Below are positions 23,953-31,930 of a DNA stretch of 42,133 nt, one piece after another. A model generated the notes under the pieces. The model saw nothing but the letters and a program-made list of their open reading frames with translations. It had not been told where the DNA came from and did not search any database. The translations under genes were made by a program, and so were the position numbers. Position 1 is the stretch's first letter. Each line of letters begins with the position of its first letter. The stretch is from an uncultured Flammeovirgaceae bacterium (GTDB taxonomy: Bacteria; Bacteroidota; Bacteroidia; Cytophagales; Cyclobacteriaceae), in contig CALBPF010000313.1 in the NCBI GenBank assembly GCA_937899105.1, positions 1 to 42,133 on the forward strand. Reading direction: 5' to 3'.

Positions 23953-26574
23953 CTATTTTTCTAAGCGGAGGCCTTCCACAGGATTAGATTTGATCACTTT
24001 CCCTATTTGAGTGGAGACTACTGCAAGAAGTATTATCAATAAAATCATTACCGCCATTATTAGAGGTAGGGGAGTAACTGGAACACGGTAAGCGTATAAC
24101 ATATCCAAAGTGGCTATGCCCATGTAATAACTCAAAGGAATACCTATGGATAACGAAACTATCGCCAACAGAGCATACTCTTTTACCACATTTTTAGAGA
24201 GGCTCGACACTCCGGCGCCTAAAACCTTGCGAATACTGAACTCCTTGGTTCTTCCCGCCACATTTAGGTTAACTAGCCCATATAAGCCTAAGCTGGCTAG
24301 CATTATAGCCATAATAGAAAGAACTTTATAAAAATGTTCTGCTGTGTCCAACTGAGCATAGAATCCTGCCCAGGTATCTTCCTGATGTCCACCTTGAAAA
24401 GGTATTTCAGGAAACAGGTCAATCCATTTCCGACGAAGTTCAAGGTATATTTCTTTATGTGCACCCTCTCGGGCTCTAGCAATGAAATAGTTGTACTCTT
24501 TCTCTTCTGCAACGGTAAACATAGTCGGCCTTAGTTCGTGATAGAAGTTATAGGAATGAAAGTCCTTAACCACACCAATTACTTCATATTTTATACTATC
24601 CATTTCAAACTCCGCACCTAACGGATCAGATAATTTCAATTTTTCGAGTAGTAATTCGTTAACCACGATCGATCGCTTATCATTTTCAGATCGGTCTTTA
24701 AAGCTTCTTCCAACTAGCACTTCTATCTCCATGGTTTTAAGATAATTTGGACTTACGGATAAATGGTCCACCTCGAAATTACGATCTGGTCTTCTTAGTA
24801 CGGATGTGCGGTGCGTTATTCCCAAATGGTCTTGTGCCCCTGAAATACTTAAAATATTTTTATTGTCCAGCATTGCCGCTTCTAGCCTATCAAATGAGCT
24901 AGAATCAGGGAGGTTAAGATATAGGATCCCATTTTGGTTATAACCCCAGCTTTGATTATTCTGGTACTCATTATTTTGGATAAAAAGTATAGCACAGGCT
25001 ATACCAGCGCACGTCAGGACAAGTTGAGCTCCCAGAAAGATTTTAGTTAACGGACTTTTCTTTCCAAATTTTATAGAACCTTTAAAAATTTTCACAGCAT
25101 CGAACTTGGAGATGTAAAAGGCTGGATAAACACCGGATACAACGGCAGTAAGTAACATTGTTGCCGCCATGAATATCCATAAATTAAGATTTAGAAAGTC
25201 TACTTTTAACGGGTCCCCAGAAAGCCCCCTAAACCATGGAATAATTAGTGTAAGCGCCAAAAATAGTCCTATCAGGAGGGCAAAGAAGGTAATTACAAGG
25301 TTTTCAGTTAAAAACTGTACGACTACAGACCGCTTGTTCGCACCTATTACTTTCCGCACCCCAATCTCTTTTAACCTCTTAGTAGCTGAAACAAGGGCAA
25401 TATTAATGTAATTGAAGCAGGCAAGCCCCAACATGATCAGTGCAACAACGGGCAGTCCAAGTCTTGCCTCTGCGTTGTAGTCAAAGGAAATATCATCACG
25501 AATTTTAGCGGTAGCAAAATGAAGATTGGAAAGCCGCTCAAGCCCAAAACTCGTTATCGCCCAATCACTTTGTCCTTCATTCTGAAAAGAACGGTAGGCC
25601 GCCATCCTATCGGTAATTTTTCCCACTTCTGCATTTTCATCAACTTGAATAAAAGTACCGCTTAGAAATGTACCCCAGTCATTTGCGTCAAATGCTAGGT
25701 CTGAAGCATTGAGATTTTTAAAATTTATTAGGAAGTCAAAATCAATGGTACGGGCTTTTGGAAATGGTTTAGCAACGCCTGAAACTTTAAATATTTTACT
25801 ATCACCCTCACGAAAAATCATCTGTATATCCTTGCCTAATGGGTTTTCTGTTCCAAAATACTTCAGAGCCATATCTGCACTCAAAATAATACTATTGATA
25901 TCATTTAACGATCCGGAGGCCCCCCATTGTAAAGGGAAAGTGAACATATCTAAAAAAGCAGGATCAACATATCTTACCTGTTCGTGAAATACGTTGTCCT
26001 CAAACTTCATAACCACATCCCTATCTTCCACACGGCATACATTGCGAAATTGCTCAAAATCATCTTTCAGATGAAGAGCCAGAGGCGCTGGAGCGGAAAC
26101 ATAATGACGCTCCTCCCCGTCCCTATCTACAAAAAAAGTGGTTAGGTATATTTCATTCTTGTTTTCATGAAATTGATCAATGTCATAATCATATTGAATG
26201 AATACATAAACTAAAAGGCAAAAGCCTATCGCTACCGACAAACCAAAAATATTGATAAAAGAGGTGAGCGGATTTTTCATTAACCCTCTCAATGAAGTTT
26301 TTGAGTAATTTTTAACCATAGTGTTAAAGATTATAGACCTAAGTGTTGTTTTTCTACGATAGTTTAAAAATGCTTCATCAGCCATAGCGGGAACTTCACC
26401 AAACTCCGCTACGGCCAGCTCGAATGCCGATCTTTCAGAATGACCATCAGCCATAAGATCGTCAATATGATCCCTGACATGTAGTTCCATTTCACGAATA
26501 GAGCCATGACCAAAGGCTCGGTACTTACGGAACGCCCTTAGCCACAGTCTTATAGATTTTTCTAAATCAAACAT
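23953..26574 (-). CDS. FtsX/MacB-type ABC permease with prefix domain
   Basis: An 873-residue inner-membrane permease. Residues 1-90 form the helical prefix domain (IREMELHVRDHIDDLMADG, VAEFGEVPAMADEAFLN) seen in permeases paired with PadR regulators. A first membrane helix follows (LTSFINIFGLSVAIGFCLLV), then the MacB periplasmic domain, two membrane helices around KRLKEIGVRKVIGANKRSVV, a second periplasmic domain (NELLLEKLKLSDPLGAEF) and a final membrane set after FSIRKVLGAGVSS, ending NPVEGLRLEK. No ATPase gene is encoded nearby, which is common for these Bacteroidota permeases. It begins three bases after the padR stop, so the two form an operon. The broken permease downstream is a paralogue with a nearly identical N-terminus, pointing to tandem duplication. 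Confidence 0.85.
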   Translation of the reverse strand: MFDLEKSIRLWLRAFRKYRAFGHGSIREMELHVRDHIDDLMADGHSERSAFELAVAEFGEVPAMADEAFLNYRRKTTLRSIIFNTMVKNYSKTSLRGLMKNPLTSFINIFGLSVAIGFCLLVYVFIQYDYDIDQFHENKNEIYLTTFFVDRDGEERHYVSAPAPLALHLKDDFEQFRNVCRVEDRDVVMKFEDNVFHEQVRYVDPAFLDMFTFPLQWGASGSLNDINSIILSADMALKYFGTENPLGKDIQMIFREGDSKIFKVSGVAKPFPKARTIDFDFLINFKNLNASDLAFDANDWGTFLSGTFIQVDENAEVGKITDRMAAYRSFQNEGQSDWAITSFGLERLSNLHFATAKIRDDISFDYNAEARLGLPVVALIMLGLACFNYINIALVSATKRLKEIGVRKVIGANKRSVVVQFLTENLVITFFALLIGLFLALTLIIPWFRGLSGDPLKVDFLNLNLWIFMAATMLLTAVVSGVYPAFYISKFDAVKIFKGSIKFGKKSPLTKIFLGAQLVLTCAGIACAILFIQNNEYQNNQSWGYNQNGILYLNLPDSSSFDRLEAAMLDNKNILSISGAQDHLGITHRTSVLRRPDRNFEVDHLSVSPNYLKTMEIEVLVGRSFKDRSENDKRSIVVNELLLEKLKLSDPLGAEFEMDSIKYEVIGVVKDFHSYNFYHELRPTMFTVAEEKEYNYFIARAREGAHKEIYLELRRKWIDLFPEIPFQGGHQEDTWAGFYAQLDTAEHFYKVLSIMAIMLASLGLYGLVNLNVAGRTKEFSIRKVLGAGVSSLSKNVVKEYALLAIVSLSIGIPLSYYMGIATLDMLYAYRVPVTPLPLIMAVMILLIILLAVVSTQIGKVIKSNPVEGLRLEK

Positions 26575-26577
26575 TGA

Positions 26578-26919
26578 TCAAGTAGTTGACGGTTTTACAT
26601 CCCAAATGGTATTAAGCACAGCATTCACCTGAGACCACTGCTGCTGTTCCTGTACTAATTCTTGCTTACCGGCCTCGGTTATTTCGTAATACTTTCTGGG
26701 CCGGGCAGAATCGTCTTCCATTACCCATTTAGACTCGATTAGACCGTCCTTCTCAAGTCTGTGTAGAACCGGATAGAGCATGCCATCGGAATATTTCATT
26801 TTACCACCTGACAGTTCCTTTATTTTTTTGATGATCAAATAGCCATAACTTGTTCCTTGTTTCAGTATACCAAGAATGATAGGCTTGGTTGAAGCAGCAG
26901 TAAGGTTTTTAGAGATCAT
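26578..26919 (-). CDS. PadR-family transcriptional regulator
   Basis: A 113-residue winged-helix repressor of the PadR type. The N-terminal helix-turn-helix (PIILGILKQGTSYGYLIIKK) is followed by the wing (MKYSDGMLYPVLHRLEKDGL, then ESKWVMEDDSARPRKYYEIT) and a short dimerisation helix (KQELVQEQQQWSQV), typical of the short PadR group. These proteins usually repress their own operon and release DNA when a small molecule binds. Here padR leads the operon with the prefix-domain permease three bases behind, the classic pairing. An inverted repeat at 26934-26956 just upstream is the candidate operator. The inducer is unknown; envelope-active compounds are a guess from the permease class. Confidence 0.9.
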   Translation of the reverse strand: MISKNLTAASTKPIILGILKQGTSYGYLIIKKIKELSGGKMKYSDGMLYPVLHRLEKDGLIESKWVMEDDSARPRKYYEITEAGKQELVQEQQQWSQVNAVLNTIWDVKPSTT

Positions 26920-26933
26920 ACTTTACAAATCAT

Positions 26934-26956
26934 TATACATAGAATACCAAAGTATA
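26934..26956. promoter_or_regulatory. Candidate PadR operator
   Basis: TATAC at 26934-26938 and GTATA at 26952-26956 form an inverted repeat with a 13-bp spacer, 15 bp upstream of the padR start (26919). PadR proteins bind such short AT-rich inverted repeats at their own promoter. The arms are only 5 bp, so chance occurrence in AT-rich DNA is possible. Confidence 0.3.
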
Positions 26957-27053
26957 ACGAAGAGTCGAATATAAGGTTGCGTCCTAAGCAAAAATATTAA
27001 CAGCTGATATACAGGTTATCGAAACTTTATAACTGTGGGTCGGAATGGCAAAA

Positions 27054-27593
27054 TTAAAAGGAATACGCTCTCCTATGGTCCTCTAATACCGTGTCATGGT
27101 GTTTTCTCCTTTGAATGTTTTGGTCTATCACAAAAGGAACCTCCTTGATAGTTTCTAAATGAAAGTCAGGTAACTGGTTTTCTAAGGCGCCGTAGTAAAC
27201 ATAATCCCAGTACCAGTCAAATGGAACTCTTTTAGTCAGGTACTTTGAATCTCTTGCGATGTAATAGTGTACCTCACTATTGCGATTGCCTAAAACAGTT
27301 TTGAAGCTCATAAGTTCATATCCTCTGCCCAGTCCTTCAGCTTCATCAAGCAATGGTTTTTGTTGTAGATCGAATCTTTGAATTACCCCATGCACGGTAG
27401 AAGAGTTATGGGATGGCCTCATGTTGGCTTTTGCTGAACCGTCCTTACCGGCTTTGTTAAATACTAATTCAAAACCCCTTAATTCGTACAATCCAACAGG
27501 TTCTACGGTTGAAACACGATTTTTTATTCTATCAATAAGCATGTTAGAGCCATAAGAAAATACGTGAAAGTGTTGTGGCTTTTTCAAAGGCAT
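27054..27593 (-). CDS. Gamma-glutamylcyclotransferase-family protein
   Basis: A 179-residue cytoplasmic protein with the gamma-glutamylcyclotransferase (GGCT/AIG2-like) fold. The glycine loop VFSYGSNMLIDRIK (residues 11-24) binds the gamma-glutamyl group, and Glu in LLDEAEGLGRGY (near 85) is the expected catalytic acid. The beta-barrel motif KANMRPS and HGVIQRFD are also typical of the group that includes the human GGCT enzyme. Enzymes of this fold release 5-oxoproline from gamma-glutamyl peptides or amines; the substrate here is unknown. It stands alone on the minus strand upstream of the padR operon, with 134 bp between them. The 184 bp before its start also contain the region divergent to the asnA remnant. 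Confidence 0.8.
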   Translation of the reverse strand: MPLKKPQHFHVFSYGSNMLIDRIKNRVSTVEPVGLYELRGFELVFNKAGKDGSAKANMRPSHNSSTVHGVIQRFDLQQKPLLDEAEGLGRGYELMSFKTVLGNRNSEVHYYIARDSKYLTKRVPFDWYWDYVYYGALENQLPDFHLETIKEVPFVIDQNIQRRKHHDTVLEDHRRAYSF

Positions 27594-27777
27594 AAACTGC
27601 GAGTTAAGTTAAATTATGGTACAAATGCAAATCAAATCGTCCGTTTGCATCCGTCTGTTAAGCCTTAGCTGTCACCTGATATCTGCTTCAAACCACCATG
27701 CTCGGAGTCATTTGATTCTCGTAATACCTTGAGTTCTTTTATACAATCCGAACATTTCACACTTAAACCCCGAACCC

Positions 27778-28377
27778 ATGAACACTAAAATTTCAGATCT
27801 TGCAGGACCGGATATTAGCGCTTATAAAAAAGTAGAAAAGATACTCCTTAAAAAACTTAAGTTTTTCAATGCCAAAGAAATTCTAGCGACGTACCTAGAT
27901 CTGCCTAGAAAGGAGCGTGAAACTAAATTATTACAAGAACACAAAGCAGTGTTCATTCTTGGTATCGGGTCAGTTCTCAAAGATGGCTATCCACGTGAAA
28001 TATGAGCTGCAGATTATGACGATTGGGTAACACCTACCGTTAACAAAAATAGAGAGCAATTTCATGGACTTAATGGCGATATTCTGGTATGGAATCCAGT
28101 GAATCAAAGGCGGCATGTGGTTTCCTCAATGGGCATCAGAGTAACGAAAGAAACCCTTAAGAAGCAATTGGAACTTGCTGACTAATTAGACTTTCTGGAA
28201 CTGCCTTATCATCAAGCTATCTTGAAGGACAAGATCCCATTGGGCGTCGGAGTTGGAATCGGACAAGCAAGGACTTACATGTATCTTTTAAGCGCTGCCC
28301 ATTTAGGTGAAGTTACGGTATTTGTATGGCCGGATGAGCTGAAAAGATCTGCTCGGAAAAGAATATTCATGTTTTAG
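27778..28377 (+). pseudogene. asnA: Decayed aspartate-ammonia ligase gene (asnA remnant)
   Basis: Reading one frame from ATG 27778 gives the second half of AsnA (asparagine synthetase A), interrupted by TGA at 28003-28005 and TAA at 28183-28185. Recognisable AsnA segments: TKISDLAG, ATYLDLPRKERE, KAVFILGIGSVLKDGYP, then after the [41 protein letters not shown], and after the TAA PYHQAILKDKIPLGVGVGIGQ and HLGEVTVFVWPDEL, ending at TAG 28375. The first ~150 residues of a normal ~330-residue AsnA are absent and an internal piece before ATYLDL is lost. The TGA stands where AsnA usually has Arg (CGA to TGA). The catalytic product cannot be made, so this is a true pseudogene. Confidence 0.85.
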
Positions 28378-28457
28378 AATAAATCCCTCCCGTAATGCGA
28401 GTTTAACAGGCAACGGAAGCTTATTTTATTACGAAGGAGGTTTAGAAATACATCTTG

Positions 28458-28496
28458 TGGAGGCGTTGTCATATGGATTTCAGCCTCCATTTTTTT
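28458..28496 (+). terminator. Rho-independent terminator after asnA remnant
   Basis: TGGAGGC (28458-28464) pairs perfectly with GCCTCCA (28483-28489), followed at once by a run of seven T residues. The 18-nt loop is longer than usual. It lies about 80 bp after the end of the asnA remnant and before the gntP-family promoter, so it probably once terminated asnA and now insulates the permease gene. On the same transcript a second, imperfect hairpin lies at 28386-28440. Confidence 0.6.
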
Positions 28497-28586
28497 ATTA
28501 CTCTATGTGTCAAAACATTGCAACTTTTGTTTAGGTCGTGTAAATAAGTAAGAACAACTATATTTAAATTTACTGACCTATACAAT

Positions 28587-29921
28587 GTGAGTTCGCTACT
28601 CTTTATCTTAATAGTCCTGGCTGTCGCTGTTGTTCTGATTATTCTCAGCACCTCAATTCTCAAAATTCATCCAGCGATTAGTTTACTAACCGTGACCGTT
28701 TTAACAGGTCTGGCCCTGGGATTAGCGCCTGGTGTAGTTATCGATAAAATTGCAGAAGGCTTTGGCGGGCTCCTTGGCACTATCGGTCTTTTGGTGGTTT
28801 TTGGCAGTATGTTAGGTGTACTTATTGAGAAGTCAGGTGCAGTGCAGAAAATTGCCGAATTTGTGCTTTATCTTTTCGGGAAGGAGCGGCCTGTTGCGGC
28901 AATGTCGGCGCTGGGGTTCCTGGTCGGTGTACCGGTATTCTGTGACTCAGGGTATATAATTTTGTCGAAGCTTAGTCAGTTAATTGCTAAAAAATCACAG
29001 GTTTCCAGCGCCTCCACGTCTCTGGGCTTAGCAGCAGGCTTATATACGACCCATACGCTGGTACCTCCTACTCCTGGACCTATAGCAGCTGCGGGCAACT
29101 TGGGTGTTAGCGATCAGTTAGGCGCTGTGATATTTATTGGGTTGATCGTAGCGATCCCAGTTATGTTGGTGTCTATTTTCTTTGCTAACAGATTAGGGAA
29201 AAATATCGATATTGAATCTTCAGATGTTCAACAAGATGATCAACAAAGCTCTATTGGTATTTTACAAGCTAGTTTACCCATACTACTTCCTATACTACTC
29301 ATCACAATTTCTTCCGTCTTAAAATTGGCCAAGATCCAAAATGCTGCTACGGAGGTGTTGCTATTCATTGGAAATCCACTTGTAGCCTTATTTCTGGGTG
29401 TTTTAGCAGCTCAGTCTCAGCTATTGGTCCATTCCAGAGAACAGCATGCCAAGTGGATGGCTGAAGGAGTTTCTCAGGCCGGGCCGATTCTTGTACTAAC
29501 AGGGGTGGGTGGCGCCTTTGGCGCTGTTCTTAAGGCAACATCCTTAAAAGGCGAGCTACTGGGGGTATTACAGCAATATGATGTGGGCTTTACAGGTCTT
29601 ATCTTGTTTTCTTTCATACTCGCTGCCATTCTAAAAACATCTCAGGGATCAAGTACATCTGCCATCGTTATTGCCAGCTCTATTCTCATACCGTTTGTTC
29701 AGGTACTTGGAATTTCAAATACTTTTGAACTTAGCCTTTTAGTGGCGGCCATTGGTGCCGGAGCTATGACGCTGAGTCACGCTAACGACTCCTATTTTTG
29801 GGTCGTTACCCAGTTTGGGGACTTAACGGTACGAGATGCCTATCGGAGTAACTCAATAATTACATTCCTTCAGGGTGCTACCGCTCTGATAACAGTGCTG
29901 CTATTATCCCAACTGTTGTAA
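28587..29921 (+). CDS. GntP-family gluconate/sugar-acid permease
   Basis: A 444-residue inner-membrane transporter of the GntP (gluconate:H+ symporter) family with about 12 hydrophobic segments. Signature parts are present: FGSMLGVLIEKSGAVQKIA, the substrate-region GVPVFCDSGYIIL, TLVPPTPGPIAAAGNLGV, ILKTSQGSSTSAIVIASSIL and the C-terminal SHANDSYFWVVTQFGDL. The family imports gluconate and related hydroxy acids such as glycerate; specificity cannot be read from sequence. Start is GTG at 28587 (MSSLLFILIVLAVAVV); an overlapping ATG at 28585 is immediately followed by a stop and cannot be used. No kinase or dehydrogenase gene is adjacent, so the pathway it feeds is unknown. Confidence 0.88.
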   Translation: MSSLLFILIVLAVAVVLIILSTSILKIHPAISLLTVTVLTGLALGLAPGVVIDKIAEGFGGLLGTIGLLVVFGSMLGVLIEKSGAVQKIAEFVLYLFGKERPVAAMSALGFLVGVPVFCDSGYIILSKLSQLIAKKSQVSSASTSLGLAAGLYTTHTLVPPTPGPIAAAGNLGVSDQLGAVIFIGLIVAIPVMLVSIFFANRLGKNIDIESSDVQQDDQQSSIGILQASLPILLPILLITISSVLKLAKIQNAATEVLLFIGNPLVALFLGVLAAQSQLLVHSREQHAKWMAEGVSQAGPILVLTGVGGAFGAVLKATSLKGELLGVLQQYDVGFTGLILFSFILAAILKTSQGSSTSAIVIASSILIPFVQVLGISNTFELSLLVAAIGAGAMTLSHANDSYFWVVTQFGDLTVRDAYRSNSIITFLQGATALITVLLLSQLL

Positions 29922-30007
29922 TCAACATTACTTTTTATCACACAGTGTTCTGCCACGAATGACTTGAATCGCTGTGTTCTTCTACTCAGAAAAGAATATT
30001 TGAAAAC

Positions 30008-30928
30008 TTAATTAGTTTCAAGTATTTCAAAAATTTCATCCAGGTTAGGGGTAATTATTATTTCAGTCCGTCTGTTCTTTTGCCTACCGGTTGCGGTTTC
30101 ATTACTCGCCACAGGAAAGTACTCACCTCGACCGGCCGCCGTGATTCTCTCAGTTGATATGCCTGCACCCGCCAGTATTCTAATGATCGAAGTAGCCCTT
30201 AGTGCGCTTAAATCCCAGTTATCTTTTAGGTATGGTGAAGTTCCTGATATAGGTACATCATCTGTATGACCTTCCACCATGATATTAATGTCACTTTGAT
30301 CTTTAATCGCCGCCGCCAGCTGTTTTAAAGCACTTTGGCCCTTGTTATCTACAACAGTACTGCCAGATTTAAAAAGTAATTGTTCTGCTAAAGACACATA
30401 GACTTTACCATTTTTTACTGTTACCGTAAGATCATTTTCTTTGAAATTAAGTAGCGCATCCGTTATGTTCTTTTTTAACTCCTGCACAGCGGCGTCCTTT
30501 TTGGCGAGTACATCTTCAAGTTCCTGTACTTTTGACTCACGTTCATCCAGGAGTTTTTTGGTCTGTTCAAGGTTTTCTCTGAGAGTCAATAATCGCTCCC
30601 GTTGCTCCGCCAGATCACGGCTTAATTGACCGCTATTATTGAGCAAATTATCGTAATAAGTCTGTAACTGTTGATGCTCTTTTTGAAGTGCACTTAGCTT
30701 GCGCCTATCTTTACGAATGTATTCTCCTAAACCTGCTGTGTCTGATTTTAGGTTTTCCACTTGTTTTCGAAGTCTCGAAATATCAGCAATGGCGGTCTCC
30801 ACGCTATCCTGAGCGTTTACCAGATTTTTTTCTAAATCGAGCTTTTCAGACAGTAGATCATCGTACTTTTTTTGAGAAACGCAACCAAGAACCCCTGTAA
30901 AAACTAGAACCGCTATCAGGTATCTCAT
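30008..30928 (-). CDS. OmpA-domain lipoprotein with coiled coil
   Basis: A 306-residue exported protein. The leader MRYLIAVLVFTGVLGC ends in a lipobox with Cys16, so it is lipid-anchored, probably in the outer membrane. Residues about 20-165 form a long coiled coil rich in Leu, Glu and Lys (heptads such as QRERLLTLRENLEQTKKLLD). The C-terminal ~130 residues are an OmpA/MotB peptidoglycan-binding domain: LLFKSGSTVVDNKGQSALKQ, INIMVEGHTDDVP, NWDLSALRATSIIRIL and GRGEYFPVASNETATGRQKN. Such proteins tie the outer membrane to the cell wall. The gene stands alone, divergent from the reductase at 31041 across about 112 bp, and faces the permease gene tail-to-tail. Confidence 0.88.
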   Translation of the reverse strand: MRYLIAVLVFTGVLGCVSQKKYDDLLSEKLDLEKNLVNAQDSVETAIADISRLRKQVENLKSDTAGLGEYIRKDRRKLSALQKEHQQLQTYYDNLLNNSGQLSRDLAEQRERLLTLRENLEQTKKLLDERESKVQELEDVLAKKDAAVQELKKNITDALLNFKENDLTVTVKNGKVYVSLAEQLLFKSGSTVVDNKGQSALKQLAAAIKDQSDINIMVEGHTDDVPISGTSPYLKDNWDLSALRATSIIRILAGAGISTERITAAGRGEYFPVASNETATGRQKNRRTEIIITPNLDEIFEILETN

Positions 30929-31040
30929 AATTATAAATTGAATAGTTTATCAAATATCCCATTTGAGTCAACAAATAGAAAGAAAGTAGCCTTGATAAGT
31001 ATGAACATTCAATAACTTAGAGGCGATCAGAAAATAGCTT

Positions 31041-31904
31041 ATGATGGAAGGAATGTTAAAAGAAGGCTCACTCAAGGGCAAAACGATTATAGTGACCGGT
31101 GGTGGTACCGGACTGGGCCGATCTATGGGCGAATATTTTTTAGAACTTGGAGCAAATTTGGCCATCACAAGCAGAAAGATGGAGGTGTTAGAGAAGACAG
31201 CTTCCGAGATGATGCAAAAGTATAACGCCGAGGTCCTTCCCGTCGCATGCGACATACGCAACTATAGTGAAATAGAACAGGTAATTGACCAAGTAGAAGC
31301 CAAGTTTGGTTCTATCAGTGGCGTAGTAAATAATGCAGCGGGCAACTTCATCAGCCCTACTGAACGACTTTCTAATCGCGCGTTCGATATTGTAATTGAC
31401 ATTGTTATGCGCGGCACCTCAAATTTTACCTTAGCGGCAGGAAAGAACTGGATAGCAAAAAAACAACCCGGGGCATTCTTAAATATTGTGACCACCTATG
31501 CCTGGACAGGATCGGGTTACGTGGCGCCTTCAGCTTGCGCCAAAGCCGGTGTGCTGGCGCTTACACGTTCTCTAGCTGTAGAATGGGCTAAGTACAATAT
31601 TAGAAGTAATGCCATTGCTCCCGGACCTTTTCCCACAGAGGGCGCCTGGAAAAGGCTTTTCCCCGGTGAGGTGGCCGAGCAGATCGATCCTCTAAAAAGG
31701 ATTCCATTAAGACGTTTTGGAGATCATCAGGAACTGGCTAATCTGGCAGGCTATCTCATGTCTGACTATTCAGCTTATGTTAATGGTGAGGTAATCACAA
31801 TTGATGGTGGAGAGTGGATACAAGGAGCAGGAGAGTTCAACGGACTCGAAGCAATATCCTCAGATATGTGGGACATGCTTGAGAAAATGAGATCAAAAAA
31901 ATAG
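31041..31904 (+). CDS. SDR oxidoreductase, 2,4-dienoyl-CoA reductase-like
   Basis: A 287-residue short-chain dehydrogenase with the Rossmann signature TGGGTGLGRSMG (residues 20-31). It matches the mitochondrial-type 2,4-dienoyl-CoA reductase (DECR1) closely: NNAAGNFISPTERLS, TTYAWTGSGYVAPSACAKAG and NAIAPGPFPTEGAWKRL. The catalytic layout also fits DECR: Asn of NNAAG, Tyr of TTYAW, then 11 residues on a Ser (PSACAK) and four further a Lys, in place of the classic YxxxK. DECR reduces 2,4-dienoyl-CoA with NADPH during oxidation of unsaturated fatty acids. The ATG at 31041 is used; later Met5 is possible. The gene stands alone; no fatty-acid oxidation gene is nearby. Another enoyl-CoA-like substrate is conceivable. 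Confidence 0.82.
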   Translation: MMEGMLKEGSLKGKTIIVTGGGTGLGRSMGEYFLELGANLAITSRKMEVLEKTASEMMQKYNAEVLPVACDIRNYSEIEQVIDQVEAKFGSISGVVNNAAGNFISPTERLSNRAFDIVIDIVMRGTSNFTLAAGKNWIAKKQPGAFLNIVTTYAWTGSGYVAPSACAKAGVLALTRSLAVEWAKYNIRSNAIAPGPFPTEGAWKRLFPGEVAEQIDPLKRIPLRRFGDHQELANLAGYLMSDYSAYVNGEVITIDGGEWIQGAGEFNGLEAISSDMWDMLEKMRSKK

Positions 31905-31930
31905 TTAAAAGCACTTAATTTTCCTCTAGG

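Noticed and set aside
28003..28005. TGA in the asnA remnant read as a recoded (selenocysteine) codon
   Set aside because: Homologues have Arg there, a TAA follows 60 codons later, and the N-terminal half of the protein is missing, so decay explains it better.
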